Shown: positions 1-14,479, counted from the stretch's first letter. The stretch: DNA of 64,000 bases from Pyxicephalus adspersus (GCF_032062135.1 NC_092868.1:46063784-46127783); one strand, 5' to 3'. Notes: generated from the letters alone by a model not told the origin. Made by a program: numbers and translations.

Positions 1-249
1 ACCCAGCATGCACCTAGGTAGATGCTTGCCAGATCAAGAGAAAATCATAAGTTAACAGTGGCACTGGGCTCCTATCAGCCAAACCTTTAAACACTGAGCA
101 TTCCTTTCTCAGCTTCCCCAATGACCTATGGTGTTGGCCATTACGGAAACTTCAGAGTGCCTCCCATCTCCAGTGACAACTGGTTTGTTAACACTGGAAT
201 AGAGTACAGTTAATACAGAATGTCAATCCAAAGGGAAGTCAGGTCATGC

Positions 250-480
250 TTGTTTGTTTCAGGATGTTTAATGTCCATGTGTACCCACCACAAAATGGAG
301 TTTATCCCCACCTATTGTCCACTACTGTCCCCCACCTCTTAGATTGTAAGCTCCTAAAGGGCAAGGTCCTTTTCTCCTCCTATGTCATTGTTTGTATCTG
401 TCAGTCATGCAAACCCTATAATGTACAGTGCTGTAGAATATGTTGGCTCTTTATAGCTTAAGTACAAAAAAAAAAAAAAA
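250..480 (+). repeat. SINE / L2-like 3' tail with poly(A)
   Basis: It contains the typical tail words: ttagattgtaagctcc, then a gggcaaggtcc block, then aatgtacagtgctgt and aatatgttggct, ending in a run of A at 466-480. The same tail occurs on the SINE at 44385-44702 and in reverse at 45023-45140. Confidence 0.7.
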
Positions 481-1010
481 TGATATGTGTGTGGGAAGGC
501 AATCCGTTATCCAAAGTGTAACTTTGAATTTCTCCTATTTGCTCTGTTAACACAGGATTTTAGGATTTCTATACAAAAATAACTGAAAAAACCCTGGATC
601 ACCGGGTGAAAATAGGCGGCGAAAAAACTAAAGCAGATACTGCATCTGGTAGGAAATGGTACGTTGTATTTGGTTTTCTGGGTTTGGATTCAATTTAGGA
701 TCTATAATATTATTCAATAAAGATAGACTGAATGAAACAACTACAAGATTAGCTATATAAGATTTGCTTATCCTGGTGTCTACCACAAGCATTATGTCCC
801 ACTGGAAGGTAAGCCGTCCAGGTAAGAAATTGGTTGCTGGTCCAACCAGATAGTGGCTCTCGAAAAAGCATTGCCATGCACATAAAACTTTTAAATAAAA
901 ACTACTATACTAAGGCCGAATGGACACAAACATAGAGGATTTTGTTAGGTAAGCTAACCTTTGGGCTATAGTCTATTTGCATTAGCCTAGGTTTTTAAAG
1001 ACAATGGCAC

Positions 1011-1225
1011 TGATTTATTAAAGCTCTCCAAGCCTGGAGAGAATACACTTTCATCAGTGAAGCTGGGTGATCCAACAAACCTGGAATGGATCTGGTCCAG
1101 GATTGAAAACAATTGCTAACAAATAGCTTATGACTTTTAGGAAACCCATTTCAGGTTTGCTGGATCACCCAGCTTCACTGATGAAAAGTGTATTCTCTCC
1201 AGCCTTGGAGAGCTTTAATAAATCA
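1011..1225. mobile_element. Hairpin MITE with ~80-bp inverted arms
   Basis: The left arm starts tgatttattaaagctctcc and the right arm ends with its near-perfect reverse complement. The arms also share the inverted words gaatacact, tcagtgaagctgggtgatcc and aaacctg. Only about 50 bases separate them, so a single strand could fold almost end to end. There is no coding sequence. I recall this element type from frog DNA but cannot name the superfamily, and target duplications are not clear. Confidence 0.75.
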
Positions 1226-4200
1226 AAGCCAATATGTAAATACACATGGAATAGTGTTTATCTGCGGCAAAATCTACCAGGCAGCAAAATGTAAAGATTT
1301 ACCCTATGTGCAAGTGACTCTAGATGTTCATTACTTCAGAGACAAGAGGACAATCTCCCAGGTTAAGCTGGATCTGTGGACCTCCACCATGGCCATATTT
1401 AAGAGTTCACTGCTGAAAGGATTGTTCGGCCCCCCAAAAAAGGTTTTGCCCACTTGTGTATTCTAACATATGGTAACTTTTGCAAGGTCAAGAATGCATA
1501 ACTTGTTTCATGATAACATGGAAATCTGACTGCAAATTGTAACCACATGTTTAAACAACCAAAAATATAATTTGTATATAAACAGTAGAGAAACCAATAA
1601 TATATCATGACAATGTTTTAAGAGAGTGCAACATGTAACAACTGAATATCACAATGTCAAGGTAAACATTACATTAGACATAAACAGTAACATATTGTAT
1701 AATAAATTAATCACAAAAATCAGGGTTGTAACCAAGGGGTTGTTTATATAGATGCCAGATGAAGTTTCCAATAATCGGCATATCATGGTCATTGACTAAC
1801 TTTTATTTTGCAAATTAGCTGGCAGGTTTAATAGCACTTTGATTTCTTTTGCAGACCTCTGGTATAATTACCGCTGTTCTGCCCAATGGGTTGTCTATAA
1901 TGTAACCCAGCTGTGAAGAGTTTGTATATAGTAGGAGGGGAGAGTAATGTTGGCATAAACAAGTCAAAATACCCTGATAGATGAATTAAACTGAATTTCA
2001 TTCAACGTGCATATACTATGGTGTTACCTTGATTAATAAGGTCTTTCAGAACCCTTGAAATGTGTCGGTTAATATTAAATTTTGTGAACACATTTTTATT
2101 TGGACTTGGCACCCTTTTTTTTCTTAGGTATTCAAGGAATGGAAAAGAAATGGTAAGAATGAAAGGGACTTATATCTTCATGGTCAGCCAATTCAAACAT
2201 ATGCTTTTCAGCTGGGCATTTCCATTTTGGTGGAGGAGCTAAAAAATTATCACACAAATCATGGTAAAATGTGAAGTATGTACACATTGCTGGGACTTCT
2301 TGTTATCAGTTCTGGCATCTATAGCTTCATCTCCCTCAGTACAACCCTGATTGCAGATTTGCTGATTATCACCAGTGCGTTAAGAATCGTGCCATTGAGA
2401 AAATAAGGAGTGCTGGTTAGCCATAACAGTTGTGCAGACTGATCCAATGATATAAAGTAATCAAAATAAAAAGGAGGAAAAATTAAAAGGTGGTACTGAA
2501 AATAGGGATTACAAATAAAATAAAATGAAAAACACAGAAGAGGTGTTTTTGCCCCCTAAGAACTTCGGTCTTACCGCTATCCCTCTTGAGGAGGGCTCCT
2601 TTTCAATGTAGTGATCAAAAACGCGATAATCCCTTCTCTGAGCAACACGCTTTGTAATCTGAAGAAACAGGTCACAAGCATGACAGACTAACTAGAATAT
2701 CCTTTTATAGCGAGCCACAAAAAGGGACGGGAGAGAGACATGGACAAAGCAGTGCCAGAAAAATGACGAGCAAGAAATATTTCAATGTTGGAGGGGATGC
2801 CAACCTTCCCATCAGTTGAGTATACGGGTCCTAATTCATCAAGCTGCCAATAGCACTTAAGCCGCTATAAAGTGGACCATTAGTGCATGTCATGTTTGCA
2901 TGCCTTAAGTTCTACAACAACTTGGTGAATCAAGTGCCCTTGACTTTGACGTGCCTCCCTGAAATTGTAGCTGAACATGTGTCATCTTTAAAGTTCCCTT
3001 TGTCCATTACTGCCACATCAGTGGATCATCGGCCAGATTTAGCCATTAAAAAGGCACCCAATCTGTGAGCATTTAATCATTTTATTAAAATGACCTTTTA
3101 GGGAACATGCAGGTCCAGTTTGACAGTACAGTACACTAAAAAAATTCATTCCACTTTAGCAATATATCTGATGCTAAACTTGATTGGATTCCTGCATGAG
3201 TGCAATACAATAGTTTTTCTATGAACACTTTGTGGCCTCTTCCCAATCATTTTGTGCTGTGTAACCCCCTTTCCTTAGAACTTAGGTTTCTTGGATACAA
3301 TAGACCCAAGAAAGACACAGAAATAGGAAAGTTCAAAAGAGGATGTGCGTAATCTGAGCATGGGTATGAGTACTGAATTGGGATGGGAATTCTTGGCCTG
3401 CCGAAACAAGACCATAAAATAAAGCTTTCCCAGGACAACAGGTTATCAATGACTAGAAGAGTTCAAAGGGCAAGCTGGTGGACTTGAGTTGGGCTAGATT
3501 AAAAAACAAAAGAAACTATAAACAAAATGGCCTTGGCAGGTATGATGTGTTCCCATACTAAATGCCTCGCGTGTGCCTGACCTACAGCATTCTGATCAAA
3601 TTGTCCGTCTTCAAATATAGCACAGATGTATTCAGTAAAATTTCCAGGAAGGCATGTTCAAGTATGGCTGGTTGAAAGAAGTTATAACAATTTTTTAAAT
3701 ATGTCAAAAACAACAATTTGTGCATCCATTTCCTAAAAATAATAATGAATGTTGATTTATTCGAGTGGCCAAAAACCATTATAGTTGATTATTACACACG
3801 TTAAAATAATATGGAATGACCACGAGGGTTGGCTTACACCACCAATGTACAACTGTTCAATGCAACTGATGAATAGTCTTTAAACTAACACGTTGAACAG
3901 ATCCTGAGGTGGCATTTGTCATTTTCTTCTGGCCATGACACCTATTGCTCAAATAGCTTCATAGGACCATTAGGAAGTCTCTAGATCCTATAGCTAGCCA
4001 CACATTACAAGTTGATATTGTACAATCTCCTTTCAATGTCCTGTAAGTTAAGTCTACATGGACTGTCTCCCCAGAGTTTAATTGTCCGTGTTTAAATTCC
4101 CATTTAATCCAATGGTCCAGTTAACCAGAGCGATTTTTGGACATTTTCTAAAACGAATACCGCCTGCAGCGTTTGGAAGAATGTCTATATAAACTTCAAA

Positions 4201-5349
4201 TGCAAACACTAAAAAAGCCTATCAAAGCTCAAAACATCCCTACTGAAATAAACAGGGCATTTTATAACATTTGTGGCCATTTAGGTGTGTTGGCATTGGG
4301 GGTATTTAGGAGTCTTCACCTATTCTATCTCTTCGCTTTCATTATAAATGCTTACAAACCCATTCTTAAGCTGAATACCCATTTATAAGCATTCAAAAAT
4401 AACAGTGTGTATGCACAGCTGAGAATACGAACCCGGCTGAGTTGGCTTGTGGAAATGAATGAACTCTTGTGTGCATGCTCATGCATGCTTATGGCACCAG
4501 AAAATGTATGTAACCTCTGTACAGGCCTTTTCTGTCCTACTGCAGGATGTGACCCAAGTTGTCTTGCTGAACCACAGATAACAAAGGTAAGGTCACTAAG
4601 ATGACTGTTGCATAGGGTTCTGTAAATCTCACCACTGTGTACAGATACAAATTCTTTGTAAACGCTACCCAAAAATGTATTTTAATAGTGCATTGAGCTG
4701 GAGTTCAGCTGTACCAAAAAAAAAGTCCCCAAAACAATTCATTACATTCTATCTAATCAGGTATAACTGCTGTGTACTACTTAGTTGTTGGAATATCTAA
4801 CCGAGATTGTACAATAAGAATGTAATGAGCATGAGAACTCCCTAAGTGGTCACCCAACTAGATATCTTTACTTTTAGAAAATGGATGCACAGATAACATT
4901 TCAAAAACAGGTGGTTTTACTTGTATGTATTTTCCATTATAAAACACAAATGTGTGCAAAGGAGTGTAAAGAAAATGCAGTTGTTAATATCTAGCAGCAA
5001 AAGAAATTATTAATTGAAACACTCAGGTGGAAATCGATATGTCTAAAGCACAAGCAATGAAGCAAAAACTGCATTTAGCTATGCCGTTAGCAATTGGAAT
5101 TTGATTCTTTTAATGACTGTTTTTTTTATTATGCATGTTAAATTATGCAACTCCAAAGCGATACCTGGTGCACAGTAACAGCAAATGACAGAAATGGCAC
5201 GTAACTCACAGCAACCAGTAGATGCATGCTCTCGGCAGTTGGGGCAAATCAGACCAAAAAAAATGCACAATTGCTTACTATTGCATAGCAGGCTATTGAC
5301 CCAAAGCAAGCAATTTGGCATCAGATTCAACACCTGGAACCTTGTGTAT

Positions 5350-5552
5350 CAGTGTTTCTCATAATTTTAACAAGGAGAAACCCCTTTAAATAACTTTCAG
5401 GTCTTCAGGCTGCCACCGTTACAGATAGCCAAAAAGATCATTGGTGTCAATAAAACTTCCCTGAGAGGCACAAACTGCTCATTGCTCAAGGACCCCCTAG
5501 CAAACTCTGGAGGAACCCTAAAGTTCCAATGAATCCTGGTTGAGAAACATTG
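5350..5552 (+). mobile_element. hAT-type MITE, copy A
   Basis: It begins cagtgtttctca and ends tgagaaacattg. Inside are caggtcttcag, gatcattggtgtca, gagaggcacaaactgctcat and aaactctggaggaaccc. The flanking 8 bases match at 5 of 8 positions (ttgtgtat and ctgtagat), in keeping with a decayed 8-bp hAT target duplication. Confidence 0.75.
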
Positions 5553-8500
5553 CTGTAGATGAATATGCTAATACAATTTAAGTACATTATACAGGCAAAG
5601 GCTTGTGAACACCTGATGATCACACCTTTATGTGCTTGTTAGCCATTCCATTCCAAAATCTTGAGCAATGATATTGGAGGAGATGGATGAGCACAACTGA
5701 GCAATGGGTGCCAAGCACCATTTTGCACAGGTCTGTGCTCCATGGGACTGGACCTTATTCACCCTCTGTTATGTGACCTGTGAGTACCAGCTTTTAAATT
5801 AATTTTTATAATTGTAAGTTCGTTCTATAATTTTTTACAGGGTTCCATAATGCCGATTTTGCAGAGAATGCCAGACTTTTTACAGAGCGTGCCCAGCACT
5901 AGCTATTAACATTTTGACTGCCCAAATCCAATTGAAAATAGAAGTATATCCTAACTGAACATTTTTTATGTACAGTTATCCTTCATTAAGCTCCATGGCT
6001 TTTTCAAGTCACATCTAAGACAAATTTGTTGACTAGCCAAGGAAAATGATGTCCATAATATACAAATATGTCCAGACTAGGGGGGACTGCTAGGACGCCC
6101 CTCAGTCTAGACTTCATATTTGGAAGGCTTTTAGCCAGGCTGGAAAATGTAGGTAGATAACCTTCTGCCCCCCCAAAAATAGAACCTGCAAGTATGTTTA
6201 TGTGGTTGTTATAATGCTTGACCTGAGTGCCTTACTAAATTCATGGGCAGCCTAATTGCAGGTTACAGCTCGTTTGGCAAGATAAAATCAAGGCTGTAAT
6301 TTCAGTTAGTTTAGTAAAAAAAAAAAAAAAAAACTGTAGGAACGAGTGACAGAATGCCATAAAAACACACACAATTTTAGCCATGTAGAAAATAATCAGG
6401 AGCCAAGCTAATTACAAGGATAATTGCACGCAATGCTGGTTTATTACAACTCGACTGAGCTCCAATTATCTTGGATAATATGGATCACCAGTAGACGTTC
6501 TGATTAAGTTCTCAGAAAAAAAGCTCCTGTGGGGTTAGGCTGAAGGTGAAGTTGCTCACCAGTCTGAATTGCCAAAACGGGCCAAAAGGGACAGCCAAGT
6601 ACCTATTTGGAGTCAAAGCTTGACTTGGCACTTAAGGTTACCCCATCAACACTGGGTTGCTTTTACTCTGTAAGCTTCCTGTAAAAGAAGAAAATACTTG
6701 TCTTTCTAATGGCCCATATTATAAAGCAGCTACTTTTCACTGCCCAGATTCCACATGTATTCAACCACTGGATGGGAGGCCAATATTTGTTTCCGCCACT
6801 GGCCACAATGGCACTTCCCACTGGTTGGCTTGTACGTTTTCTTTTTTTTTTTTAAAGAGGTGTACAAGTCAGTGGAAGGACCACATTGATTACCAGGGAC
6901 TGAGTTTTGAATACTTGCAGGATCTTGGAAATCGACATATAGTGGTTTTAAAATATGGGTCACCAGAAAGGTCAGCATTTTACCTTCTTTACAAGTGGAC
7001 AGTGCACAGCAGCCTTTAACGAACCACAAGACTGAGAGGGGCTGGGGGCTTAGCACATTACAGACTTTGTACAGGCTTCAGTATGTGAAAAAGCAAACTT
7101 TTACAAAGTATTACCAAAGCTTTCAGCCAGCTTTAAGAAGTCTTCAACTTGGTTTAACTTTTCATCTGTTGATGCTTCTGAAATTATTCAAGTGAAATTT
7201 GAATCTGCATGAACTTGATCTACTTTAAACTTGTTCTGCATATCCATTAACTTTTTTTTATGAGGGATCTAACTTTAAAGATTTTTCTTGTGATTTGTAT
7301 AGCAAGCATTACATGAAGAGAAAATATAAATAAAATATACCTATAGTAGCATTGCAATTATGTTTTACAATTATAACAGGTGCCAAACTGGTAGGAGTTC
7401 AATCTGAGTGGTTGCCAGGAGTTACACCATTTCTGTTTTTGCTGACATACTACAAAGGCTGTCAATTTTTTAGGTCCACTGCCTTAAGAATAACCTTGCA
7501 TGCAAAATAAAATATATTAGCTGAATGTTAGACTATAACAGAGAGCCGTGTGCCAAATGTATCCGCTAGTGTGTTTGCATGACTCCATCACCTTCTCTCC
7601 TTTCTAGTCCTTCACGGTGCTCATTTTTACTGACTGCAGGCCAAGAGATACCCATGTTGTGATCTAATGTCCCCTGTACAGAATTTTCACCATTTAAGTT
7701 ATATGAGACGTATAAAAATATCGGAAGGGGAACATGGGGCAGCCATTGCTGACGTCACACTAAAAAAGCCAGTTGCTTGGTGGTTTGAGCTTATGGCTTG
7801 ACTTTGCATACATCAGAGGGAAGGTCTAGGCTACAATAAGTGTCTTCTACAAAGTTGAGAGAGATCATAAGAACAACAAAGCAGCCATTAGCTTTCTATC
7901 ACCATATCTATCAGTATTTCTTAATTAAAGAAATACAAGTGATATAAAGAATATTAAAAACAGTGGTCCTCCAGGAGCAGCTACTGGTCTGCGCCTTACA
8001 GAAGTTGCAGCACATTCACAGCTGTATGGGGGATAGCAATATGGAGTTCACACCACCCTAATAATCATGTTACAGAGGTGGGGAAGTCTAGGGAGGTAGA
8101 TTCCATCTCCAGCTATCACATGTAAAAACTTCTCTAGTCCAGCCTAACCTTGTTAAGTTGCAGTAAAAGTTAGATGTTTGGGGGCCGGATGTTCTATCCC
8201 ACTACAAAAATACACTATGACCGTCTAACAAAGTATTTTTTTTCCTTTTTCTTTTTCTCTGCATTGCATATTCCAACATTATATGTGAATATTTAAGTTA
8301 TTATCGCCAAACTAAAAGTGTCCATTAAGTATGGACCTGTACAGAAAATACTTACTTCTTCACCCATCCATATTACTCCAATCCAAAGAAACCCCATGGC
8401 TGAAGTCTTCTTCAAAAATTGACATCTCCATGAGTGTCAATGTCCTGGTCCTACGAACCTCCACATCACTTTTGTGACTTATAATGATGTAGGGATCAAT

Positions 8501-8719
8501 GGGATGAATCAATTGAGCAACGAATGCAATCAGAAATGCTGGTTTGTGAATACTTTAGCTGCAGAGTCTTCTGGACAGGAGTTGTATGGATGGCAGGAGA
8601 TATAAGTATTTCCTTCATTTTCACAGACAAACTTTATAGGCTCTATCATTTTGGCGACAAACATTAAAACCATTTTAAATTACATATTGATAAGTAAGCA
8701 AGTAGAATTGATATCTCAC

Positions 8720-8890
8720 CATTGCAAGCTCAGCTTCAAGTTCTTTAATTCGATTCTCCTTTAGATCCAATTGTGATCGCAAAGCGCTGGCATGGTCTGT
8801 TGCCTCCTTGGCCTGGCGCCGAAGCTCCCACTTCTCCCGTTCTAAAAGATCTTTTTCTTTTGCTAATACTTTAACTGCATCTTCACTTTC
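8720..8890 (-). CDS. KAZRN: KAZRN internal coding exon (coiled coil, third exon of the short form)
   Basis: This 171-nt exon gives exactly 57 codons and is in phase 0 at both ends. On the minus strand it is preceded by an acceptor (cattttag) and followed by the donor gtgagata. The peptide starts ESEDAVKVLAKEKDLLEREK, continues through WELRRQAKEATDHASALRSQ and ends with KELEAELAM. From memory this matches vertebrate kazrin almost residue for residue. It is highly charged with regular leucines, as expected for the end of the N-terminal coiled coil. Family knowledge: kazrin is a cytoplasmic scaffold linked to desmosome/periplakin, ARVCF-catenin, spectrin and endosome transport, and its coiled coil mediates partner binding. 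The next exon of the protein (AKQSLATL in human, from memory) is not found between here and base 1, so the gene continues outside the window. Confidence 0.96.
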
Positions 8891-10120
8891 CTAAAATGAA
8901 AATATAGTTTGGATAAGTACAGGCCAATCATCCTTGTTGCAGATAAATTGTTACAGGTCATGCCAAACGAGACAGAATCTAATTAACTACAGTGCTGGGA
9001 CTGAATGCACTGCAAACTTACAAATCAATAAAACGTAGAACTATGGAAGATTCTGCATCGTTCTTCGTAGAGAGGTGCAGTTTTTAACTTTATTCTTTTG
9101 TGCATTTTTAACAAATCTAGCTTGATGAAGTTTAGGTAAACATATAAAACACTGGCCTATAACATTTAAATGTAAAAAAGGAAAAAATGAAAGAAATTGA
9201 CCACAAGCCATTAGAGTTTACAGAATCTCACATGAGAGCAGTATGTCTGAAAATGAGCTGGCATTTGTCATATGGACTATTTACTACATTTGAGCCTGTG
9301 GGCTTTCTGTATGTGCGGATTCAATTTTAGGGAGATCAGTAAGGCAATGGGCTCGTGGGTATACTGCATTACAACATGACTCCACTCTCTTTCATTAGCT
9401 GGTAGAAAAACAATGAATGAGACTGGACCTCCAATTACAGTGCCTGTTCACATTAACGTCATAGACAGCCATTGGCTTCAAATTGACCATGATTCAACCA
9501 ACAATAACAGGAAAGGATGCAATGTCTGCGCCATTTTAATTATAGCCATTTATTCCAGCTGAGGCAATGCAAAGGAAAAAAAAATGCTCCTGAACTGACT
9601 AGAAGAAATACATCTTTTAGTATTCAAAAGTATATTTATACATAAAGACCTGTCATGGCAGGGTCAGATGGCAAAGTTTTGTCTAAGGCTGCAGTGGACA
9701 CCCTGACCGGGCAAATTAAGGAGGCGGATTAACTGGACAAGTATACAAACTTTCCTCATGGTTGTTATTTCTTGTTATTCAAGAAACCAGCAATATACTT
9801 GTTCTGCAGTCCGAAGGCACTTCAGTTAGATATTGTTCCCAGAGCAATATTTTAACAATCCAAAACCCAGTGCAACATCACCATTTTGGATGTGATAATT
9901 GCAGTCCCAGGTAACTCAGAGCAACACTATAAATTATTGCCCAATGCTTTTCCCCCCATTTGCTTAGGATGGGGGGATGAAGGCGTCTACCAAGCACAGG
10001 CAGTAATTAGACATTTCCTGAAAAGGATAGAGGTATGACATGCAAGGGGGGAGAAGGGCTTTGCAAGAGAATGGCCTGTTCTTGGAGTAGTGAAATCTTC
10101 TAGCAACCGAAAGCCACATT

Positions 10121-10268
10121 CAGTGCTCAACCTGGGACATTTTTTAAGCTGCGTGGGAAGAAATTGTAGGCGGGGGGCAGCCCTTGTATTGTGACCCAAA
10201 ACACATCAGTAACCCCCCAAAAACAGCCGGGTGGTGCGCCCGGCTAAAAGGGGCTAGGGAGAACACTG
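10121..10268. mobile_element. Small hAT-type MITE
   Basis: It starts cagtgctcaacc and ends gggagaacactg, so the tips are imperfect inverted repeats with CAGTG/CACTG ends. The 6-bp word cacatt abuts both ends. There is a GC-rich core (gggtggtgcgcccggc) and no coding capacity. Confidence 0.65.
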
Positions 10269-12900
10269 CACATTGAAATGAAATATGGGGAACACTGCAG
10301 GAAGGCATTTAAATACCTAATTGTGCTGTGTTTCTATTCGCACTTTTTTTTAAGATTGTAGGAACAATTTTCCAGATAATAATGACCTCAGCATTATAAC
10401 AACCTAGTCATTTTTGGAAACTATAAACCTTTACAGAAAAAAGTAAAAACCAAGACAGCATAGAGTAAAAGTGCATAATATGGTTTTATTGTGTTATTCA
10501 TTTGTTGCATTAAATTTAATGCAGCACAAAGCACAATATGCATGGACTTGACTTCAGTTTTCTTTCTGGAGGATTATGAACTGAAATAATAACCTTATTA
10601 AAGCGTATATTGCATTTTCATATAATGTAATGTACATTTTTACTGAAATGCAAGATGCAAGAACTATATTACAGCCCACTGATCTGATGATCTACACAGA
10701 TGAAGAATAATGGTAAACTTGCCAAATCTGAAAGCACAAATTTATATCAGGATTAAAAGGTAAACTGCTGACTTTTTGATTTGCATTGGCAGTCAATTTA
10801 CTACCAAGATCTGATCCTTTAGGATGGACCAAGCAGTGGAAAGGTAAAGAAAACCTAAGCTAAGCAAGCTGTGCTCAAAAAACACAATCAACGAACAAAG
10901 GACAAGTTATCCATTTCTGAAGGTTCCCTGTAAGCTATATTTCTCCCCATTAGTGAATGGCTTTGCCTAGTTCTGCACGTTTTTTAGAAGGTGGACATTT
11001 TGGCAAGAGCTTCCCTTGGGTGACTGGTAATCTGATGACTGCTAGGGTAATGACCAAGAAACTGTAGAAAAGAGGATAGATGAAGCAGGGAAATGCTTGC
11101 TCTGGAAGTCCTCAGGAACAGCTTCCTCTCCAGCTAAGTGAACAGTGGTGCCATTAACAAATTTTTGTTTCAAATCTACTAGTCAGGGACGGCTATGAGG
11201 CTCAAGGCAAATGATTACTCTTCTAGTCCTAAGCTAGATTTTAAGGCAAAAGGTAAGTTTTAAGGGCACTCCACAAGCACAACTCTCTAAATTTTCAATT
11301 TGAGTTTAGGTCCTTTGAAAAAAAAAAAGTAAAGTACATAGTATATCATTTGAAAATGTTGCATGATGTGTTAAAGATCACCTAGTAATTAAATTAAGCA
11401 GACTGTTTAGAGCAGTCCAGAAATATTGGTCCCTGAATGGAGAAACTTCCAGATGTTCTCGTTTTATAGCGCACAAATAAAAACTAAGAGCAGATGTTGT
11501 GCATAACCTTGAAAGAGATCCTTGCAAATTGCACAGAAAACTTTTCTATCAGTTTTATGAATTAAAGCTCTGCAGACCTCCTTCAAGCCGGACGACTACA
11601 GCGCTCCAGAATCCTAATCACCAGAAATGTCATGTGCGGATTTCGAGTCATTTGAATTCACTGCATGGCGTCCCTGCCTGCCCTAAACTGAAGGTCATCC
11701 TTGTTTTTGAAGAGAAGGTACATTCCTGCGGGGGCAAATCTGCTGGCATAGAAACAACCACAGAAATGGCTTAAAGGTGAACAATTAATTCCTACACCTA
11801 GGAATGTACCTTCGTGAAATCTCAGCCTGCTGCCACCTGTAACTTGCATGTAAGTGTCACCTTCCCAAATGGCTGCGGCATCTGGGCACAGGAAGAGTTC
11901 TCTTTACCCAGCTTATTTCAGACACAGGCTCTATTGTGTCCTGCAGGATTTACTATTTTTATTCAGAATGGCCTGGAGCAGTAAGCGCATCAGTAACAAA
12001 AGAGCTGGCATTGTACTTTGCAGAACTTGCAGTATATAGTCTTCAAGTATGTGTTAATAAAATTAAAACTGTGCCGTTTTATGGTGATGCTTTACTTTGC
12101 TCATACAAGGCAAAGTAACAGGATCACATAAAACTCAAATTGATTTTCTAGTTTAAAATAGCCTAACATTTTGTTTTCTTTAGAAATAAGCCATAGTCAG
12201 AGTAGGAAAGCCTATGCTTTGCCAGAGTGGGAGCCTTGCTCTCTTTAGGAAAGCAAAAGTTTAACATTCTACATAAGTAAAAGCCAGGGATATCAAATAA
12301 TTTGGAAGAAGGAGCATTGCTAATTGCAGAGCCAAATATCTGACAATGTAGGGGGCCACCTGGACCTATGGGACCACTGGTTCAGCACAAAGATAAGGGG
12401 TCCTTAAGTATTAATATGAATAAAGCCTTTGCTCTCTTGTTTCGTTGCATCTTGAACATATTTACCAATTAAAAGTGAAGATTTAATTGGGCTCCATCTT
12501 CCCCCTCTCTAGAATATACTGACCTTTCTTTCACTGCCTCACCACACCGTTCAGTTGCATGGAGCAAGGAGAAGTACCTAATACTCGTGGGTACTGAGGA
12601 GCTTGCAGCTCCATCCCTATTTACCCATGTGATTGCATGGTGCCAGATCATTGCTTCAGTTGTATCACATTTATCAAAGAGAATTTCCAGCTTTGGCAAG
12701 TCCCTCTGAAGCTTACAAAAGCCGTCATTCCTTGCTTCAGATGGCGGAATGAAGCAGAAAGGTGAGTACATGATCCTGGGACAGGGGTGAAGTTAAATGA
12801 CACCATTATTTTGCCATCCATGCTCAAGAACTCAGAAACTTTTTAAACAGACCTGAACACCAGGAAAATAATAAAGAAAAGGAATTCAGAGTGCAGAATG

Positions 12901-12978
12901 AATGAGGAGACTCCATGCAGATAGTGTCGTGGCTGAGATTCAAACCTGGGACCTAGTGCTGCAAAGGCCAGAGTGATG
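12901..12978 (-). repeat. SINE fragment, tRNA-like head
   Basis: Read on the minus strand it gives ctctggcctttgcagcacta, then a B-box-like ggtttgaatctc, then tatctgcatggagtc. This matches the 5' half of the SINE at 44385-44702; the tail is missing. Confidence 0.7.
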
Positions 12979-13099
12979 CCCACATGCCATATGATTGTTG
13001 CCCAAGAAAATGGTCATGCTCCTCCTGGGTTAAAATCTAGAATGTGTACAATGTTCTCCCAATGCTTTCCTAAGAAGAAGTGAGAACAGTGAGTGCCAC

Positions 13100-13250
13100 T
13101 CACATGTAGCCCCCTGCCCCCTTCTCCATAGAACAGAACAGCGCTGTGTGTATATCGCTCATTATACTATCACTGGAAATGATCACAAAAGTTTGTTTCC
13201 AGCTACAGAAATCAGACTTGTGACGTCTGAACAGGGCTTAAGGGAGATTC
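13100..13250 (+). repeat. Unclassified dispersed repeat, family Y (short copy)
   Basis: It shares ordered words with 49440-49740: a run of c/t before atagaacagaa, then gtgt.ta.cg.tcatt, then a diverged gaaa.gatca, then tttccagc. No terminal repeats or ORF are visible, so I give no class. Confidence 0.45.
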
Positions 13251-14479
13251 CACTTGGAGCTTGCCGGCTTTAATTTTTTTTCTTTCTATTTTTGGAAATC
13301 TGTTTAGATTTCTCTGCTTGCAGCTTTACACTTTCATAAAGAGTTTACAACTAATCAGCAAAATCTAACAAAACAAAAAGCAATTCATTTTTACCATTTA
13401 CATCAGTCCTGGGGCTGAATAGTATTTCTGGGGAATCAAAGGTGGAATTGGGCGCGGCAAAGCGTGCAGTGACTACTTTCATATATTTATATGATAAATG
13501 TCAGTCCGCATCCTAAAAATAAAAACACACAGTCTATAGTCACTGTTATCTTTATAGTTGAAGTATATGACAAATAACTGGCCGCATACAAGGGGTGAAC
13601 CAATTGATATAACAATATTAAACCGGCTTGTTTGAATACTTCTGTATATTTAGGCCAATTTTTGGTGTATGGTTTTTACTGCAAAAGCTATAAAAGGACC
13701 AAGTTATGGGAGGCATTTAATCTGTTGTAACAGGCAGTGTACCTTCTCATCAAGGCTCCTTCAGGGAATTTATTGAATCCTTTTATTACTGTTGCTCTGG
13801 CTAGGGTTCCGAGCAGCTATTTCTACCTGTCTGCAGCAGCTGTTGCAAGGCATTATGGGATGCCCAAATATCGAGGAAAATACAGCGTTTATAAAAAATA
13901 TAAGCAGTATGAAGATTTGTAGCCTGTGCATGGGATATAGGTTTGCATTGTAAATGGCGCATACATTTTGGACTAAATTGGCGCTTTGGTTCAGAGATTT
14001 TGATGGGAAATTAATGCTCCTATTAGCACTATGGAAATGTAAAATTGCCTAGTAGATGGTCTAAAAACAAAATTATCCAATGAACACAGACTGGAGATTT
14101 TATAAGTGTTGGTATTTTATACCTTGGCCTTCAAAAAGGGTGATACTTACCTTTAATCTTTACACAACATCATGTCTTGCCTCACTTCGATCAATCTTGT
14201 GTCAACACTGTAACACCGCACCGCAAATAACTGCGGTCTTGCCACACTGTTAGCTGTAGTCCCTGTAACTACATAGTAATGTACGGACAAACCATGCCCA
14301 GACAGTCTTTGCCAACCCACTTCACCTATTTTGCTTATACAGCCATGGGAGCCTGAGTTTCGGGAGTACATTGCTTGGTGCCTGAGCATGACATACTACT
14401 TTTAGTCCTTCTATCATTGCCTTGTGTTTTAGCTTGTGAGAATTTGCATAAAGACCCTTGAGAAAAGTAAATTTAGGCT

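Larger units (their letters stand above)
1..8719. other. KAZRN: KAZRN intron, incomplete at left edge
   Basis: This is intron sequence downstream of exon 8720-8890. It starts with the donor gtgagata on the minus strand, and no acceptor for a kazrin exon is visible before base 1. It holds a SINE/LINE tail (250-480), a hairpin MITE (1011-1225), one hAT-type MITE (5350-5552) and an A-rich run near 6313-6333. I see no gene in the rest. Confidence 0.8.
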
